From positions 1 to 36,913 of the forward strand of contig JAURML010000027.1 in the NCBI GenBank assembly GCA_030830695.1: a stretch of 36,913 nt of DNA. The letters run 5' to 3'. The stretch's first letter is position 1. Each line of letters opens with the position of its first letter. Positions 36,608 through 36,913 of the stretch are shown here, one piece after another. A model generated the notes under the pieces. The model did not search any database. It was given only the letters and a program-made list of their open reading frames with translations, and was not told the origin of the DNA. The position numbers were made by a program, and so were the translations under genes. Source of the stretch: Caenibius sp. (GTDB lineage: Bacteria; Pseudomonadota; Alphaproteobacteria; Sphingomonadales; Sphingomonadaceae).

Positions 36608-36793
36608 ATGCGGGCATGTCTTGGCCTGGCGGCTGTTGTGTGGAGCGCGCTGGCGCTTGGCGGATGCGTTTCGGTGAGCGCACCTGACAAGCCGATCGTC
36701 ATCGAGCTCAACATCAACATCAAGCAGGAAGTGATTTACCGCCTGGCCGCCGATGCCGGGAACACGATTGACGAGAATGCGGAGATTTTCTGA
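36608..36793 (+). CDS. ynbE: YnbE family outer-membrane lipoprotein
   Basis: This is a 61-residue lipoprotein, the same length I recall for E. coli YnbE. It has a signal peptide MRACLGLAAVVWSALALGGC with lipobox L-G-G-Cys20, then a short conserved mature part (KPIVIELNINIKQEVIYRLAADAG). In E. coli YnbE pairs with YdbH by strand addition to form the outer-membrane end of the lipid bridge. I start at ATG 36608 because GGAGGG (36595-36600) is well placed. An in-frame ATG at 36521 would overlap ydbH by ATGA and add 29 residues ahead of a normal signal peptide, which is unlikely. The stop TGA overlaps the ydbL ATG by one base, implying coupled translation. Confidence 0.9.
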   Translation: MRACLGLAAVVWSALALGGCVSVSAPDKPIVIELNINIKQEVIYRLAADAGNTIDENAEIF

Positions 36794-36913
36794 TGAACAT
36801 GCCGGTTATTCGCACCAAACTGCGCCGGATTGCTCTGAGCGCTGCGGCTGTGGCTCTCGCCATCGGGGGTGTGGCTGGCATCGCTTACGCACAGCGTGAC
36901 CCCGCTTATGATG
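36793..36913 (+). CDS. ydbL: YdbL family periplasmic protein (DUF1318), 3' end missing
   Basis: Only about 40 residues lie inside the window. They begin MNMPVIRTKLRRIALSAAA with a basic n-region and a hydrophobic core, and a signal-peptidase site after about residue 33 (AYA), so the protein is exported. The mature start QRDPAYD fits the YdbL/DUF1318 family as I know it. In E. coli YdbL is a periplasmic chaperone for the YdbH-YnbE complex. The ATG shares its first base with the ynbE stop (TGATG). Family assignment leans on position after ynbE as much as on sequence. Confidence 0.75.
   Translation, partial: MNMPVIRTKLRRIALSAAAVALAIGGVAGIAYAQRDPAYD

Noticed and set aside
1-36913. CRISPR arrays, insertion sequences, phage or toxin-antitoxin genes, integration sites
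   Set aside because: No repeated spacer pattern, transposase, integrase or flanking direct repeats were seen; the tRNA-Val gene has no duplicated 3' end nearby.

Overview
The window looks like an ordinary chromosomal stretch of a GC-rich alphaproteobacterium, most likely a sphingomonad (Sphingomonadales). Pointers are the CckA and CpdR cell-cycle proteins, two LexA boxes of the alphaproteobacterial type GTTC-N7-GTTC, the lapA-pyrF-trpFBA-accD-folC gene order, a eukaryote-like NADP isocitrate dehydrogenase, a SapC-family protein and a DUF2062 protein beside smpB. No phage, insertion sequence, integrase, CRISPR array, plasmid function or obvious foreign island is visible. Nearly all of the sequence is coding and gaps are short. 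The genus is inference.

Layout, left to right: smpB (5' end cut off), a DUF2062 membrane protein and the cckA hybrid kinase run rightward. They are followed by recA with its own SOS box and terminator, a SAM methyltransferase and alaS. Convergent to alaS lie kefB, icd and an aminoglycoside-phosphotransferase-like gene, all leftward. A tRNA-Val(GAC) and cpdR (leftward) follow, with an N-formylglutamate amidohydrolase diverging from cpdR. Next is a gap of about 260 bases that I read as a leftward small-RNA gene, then sapC and a GlcD-type FAD oxidoreductase (leftward). A secreted cysteine-containing protein and a DEAD-box helicase (rightward) come next. Then uvrD, rsmD and an RsuA/RluB-type pseudouridine synthase (leftward) face an AmpG-like transporter (rightward). 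A long leftward run holds purB, lapA, pyrF, trpF, trpB, trpA, accD and folC. At the right end radC (leftward) diverges from ydbH, ynbE and ydbL (rightward; ydbL is cut by the window edge), an envelope lipid-transport module.

How the genes relate: recA and uvrD carry almost identical LexA boxes (14 of 15 bases), so both are probably SOS genes. CckA and CpdR are two members of one phosphorelay that controls CtrA activity and ClpXP proteolysis. The lapA-to-folC run is tightly packed with ATGA/GTGA overlaps and joins pyrimidine, tryptophan, fatty-acid and folate synthesis. ydbH/ynbE/ydbL match the inner-to-outer-membrane phospholipid transport set known from enterobacteria.

The least ordinary part is 14981-15123. 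It holds a sigma70-like promoter overlapped by a perfect inverted repeat, then about 98 nt of RNA with two anti-Shine-Dalgarno-like CU-rich stretches and a perfect intrinsic terminator. I found no convincing new multi-gene defence, mobile or biosynthetic system.
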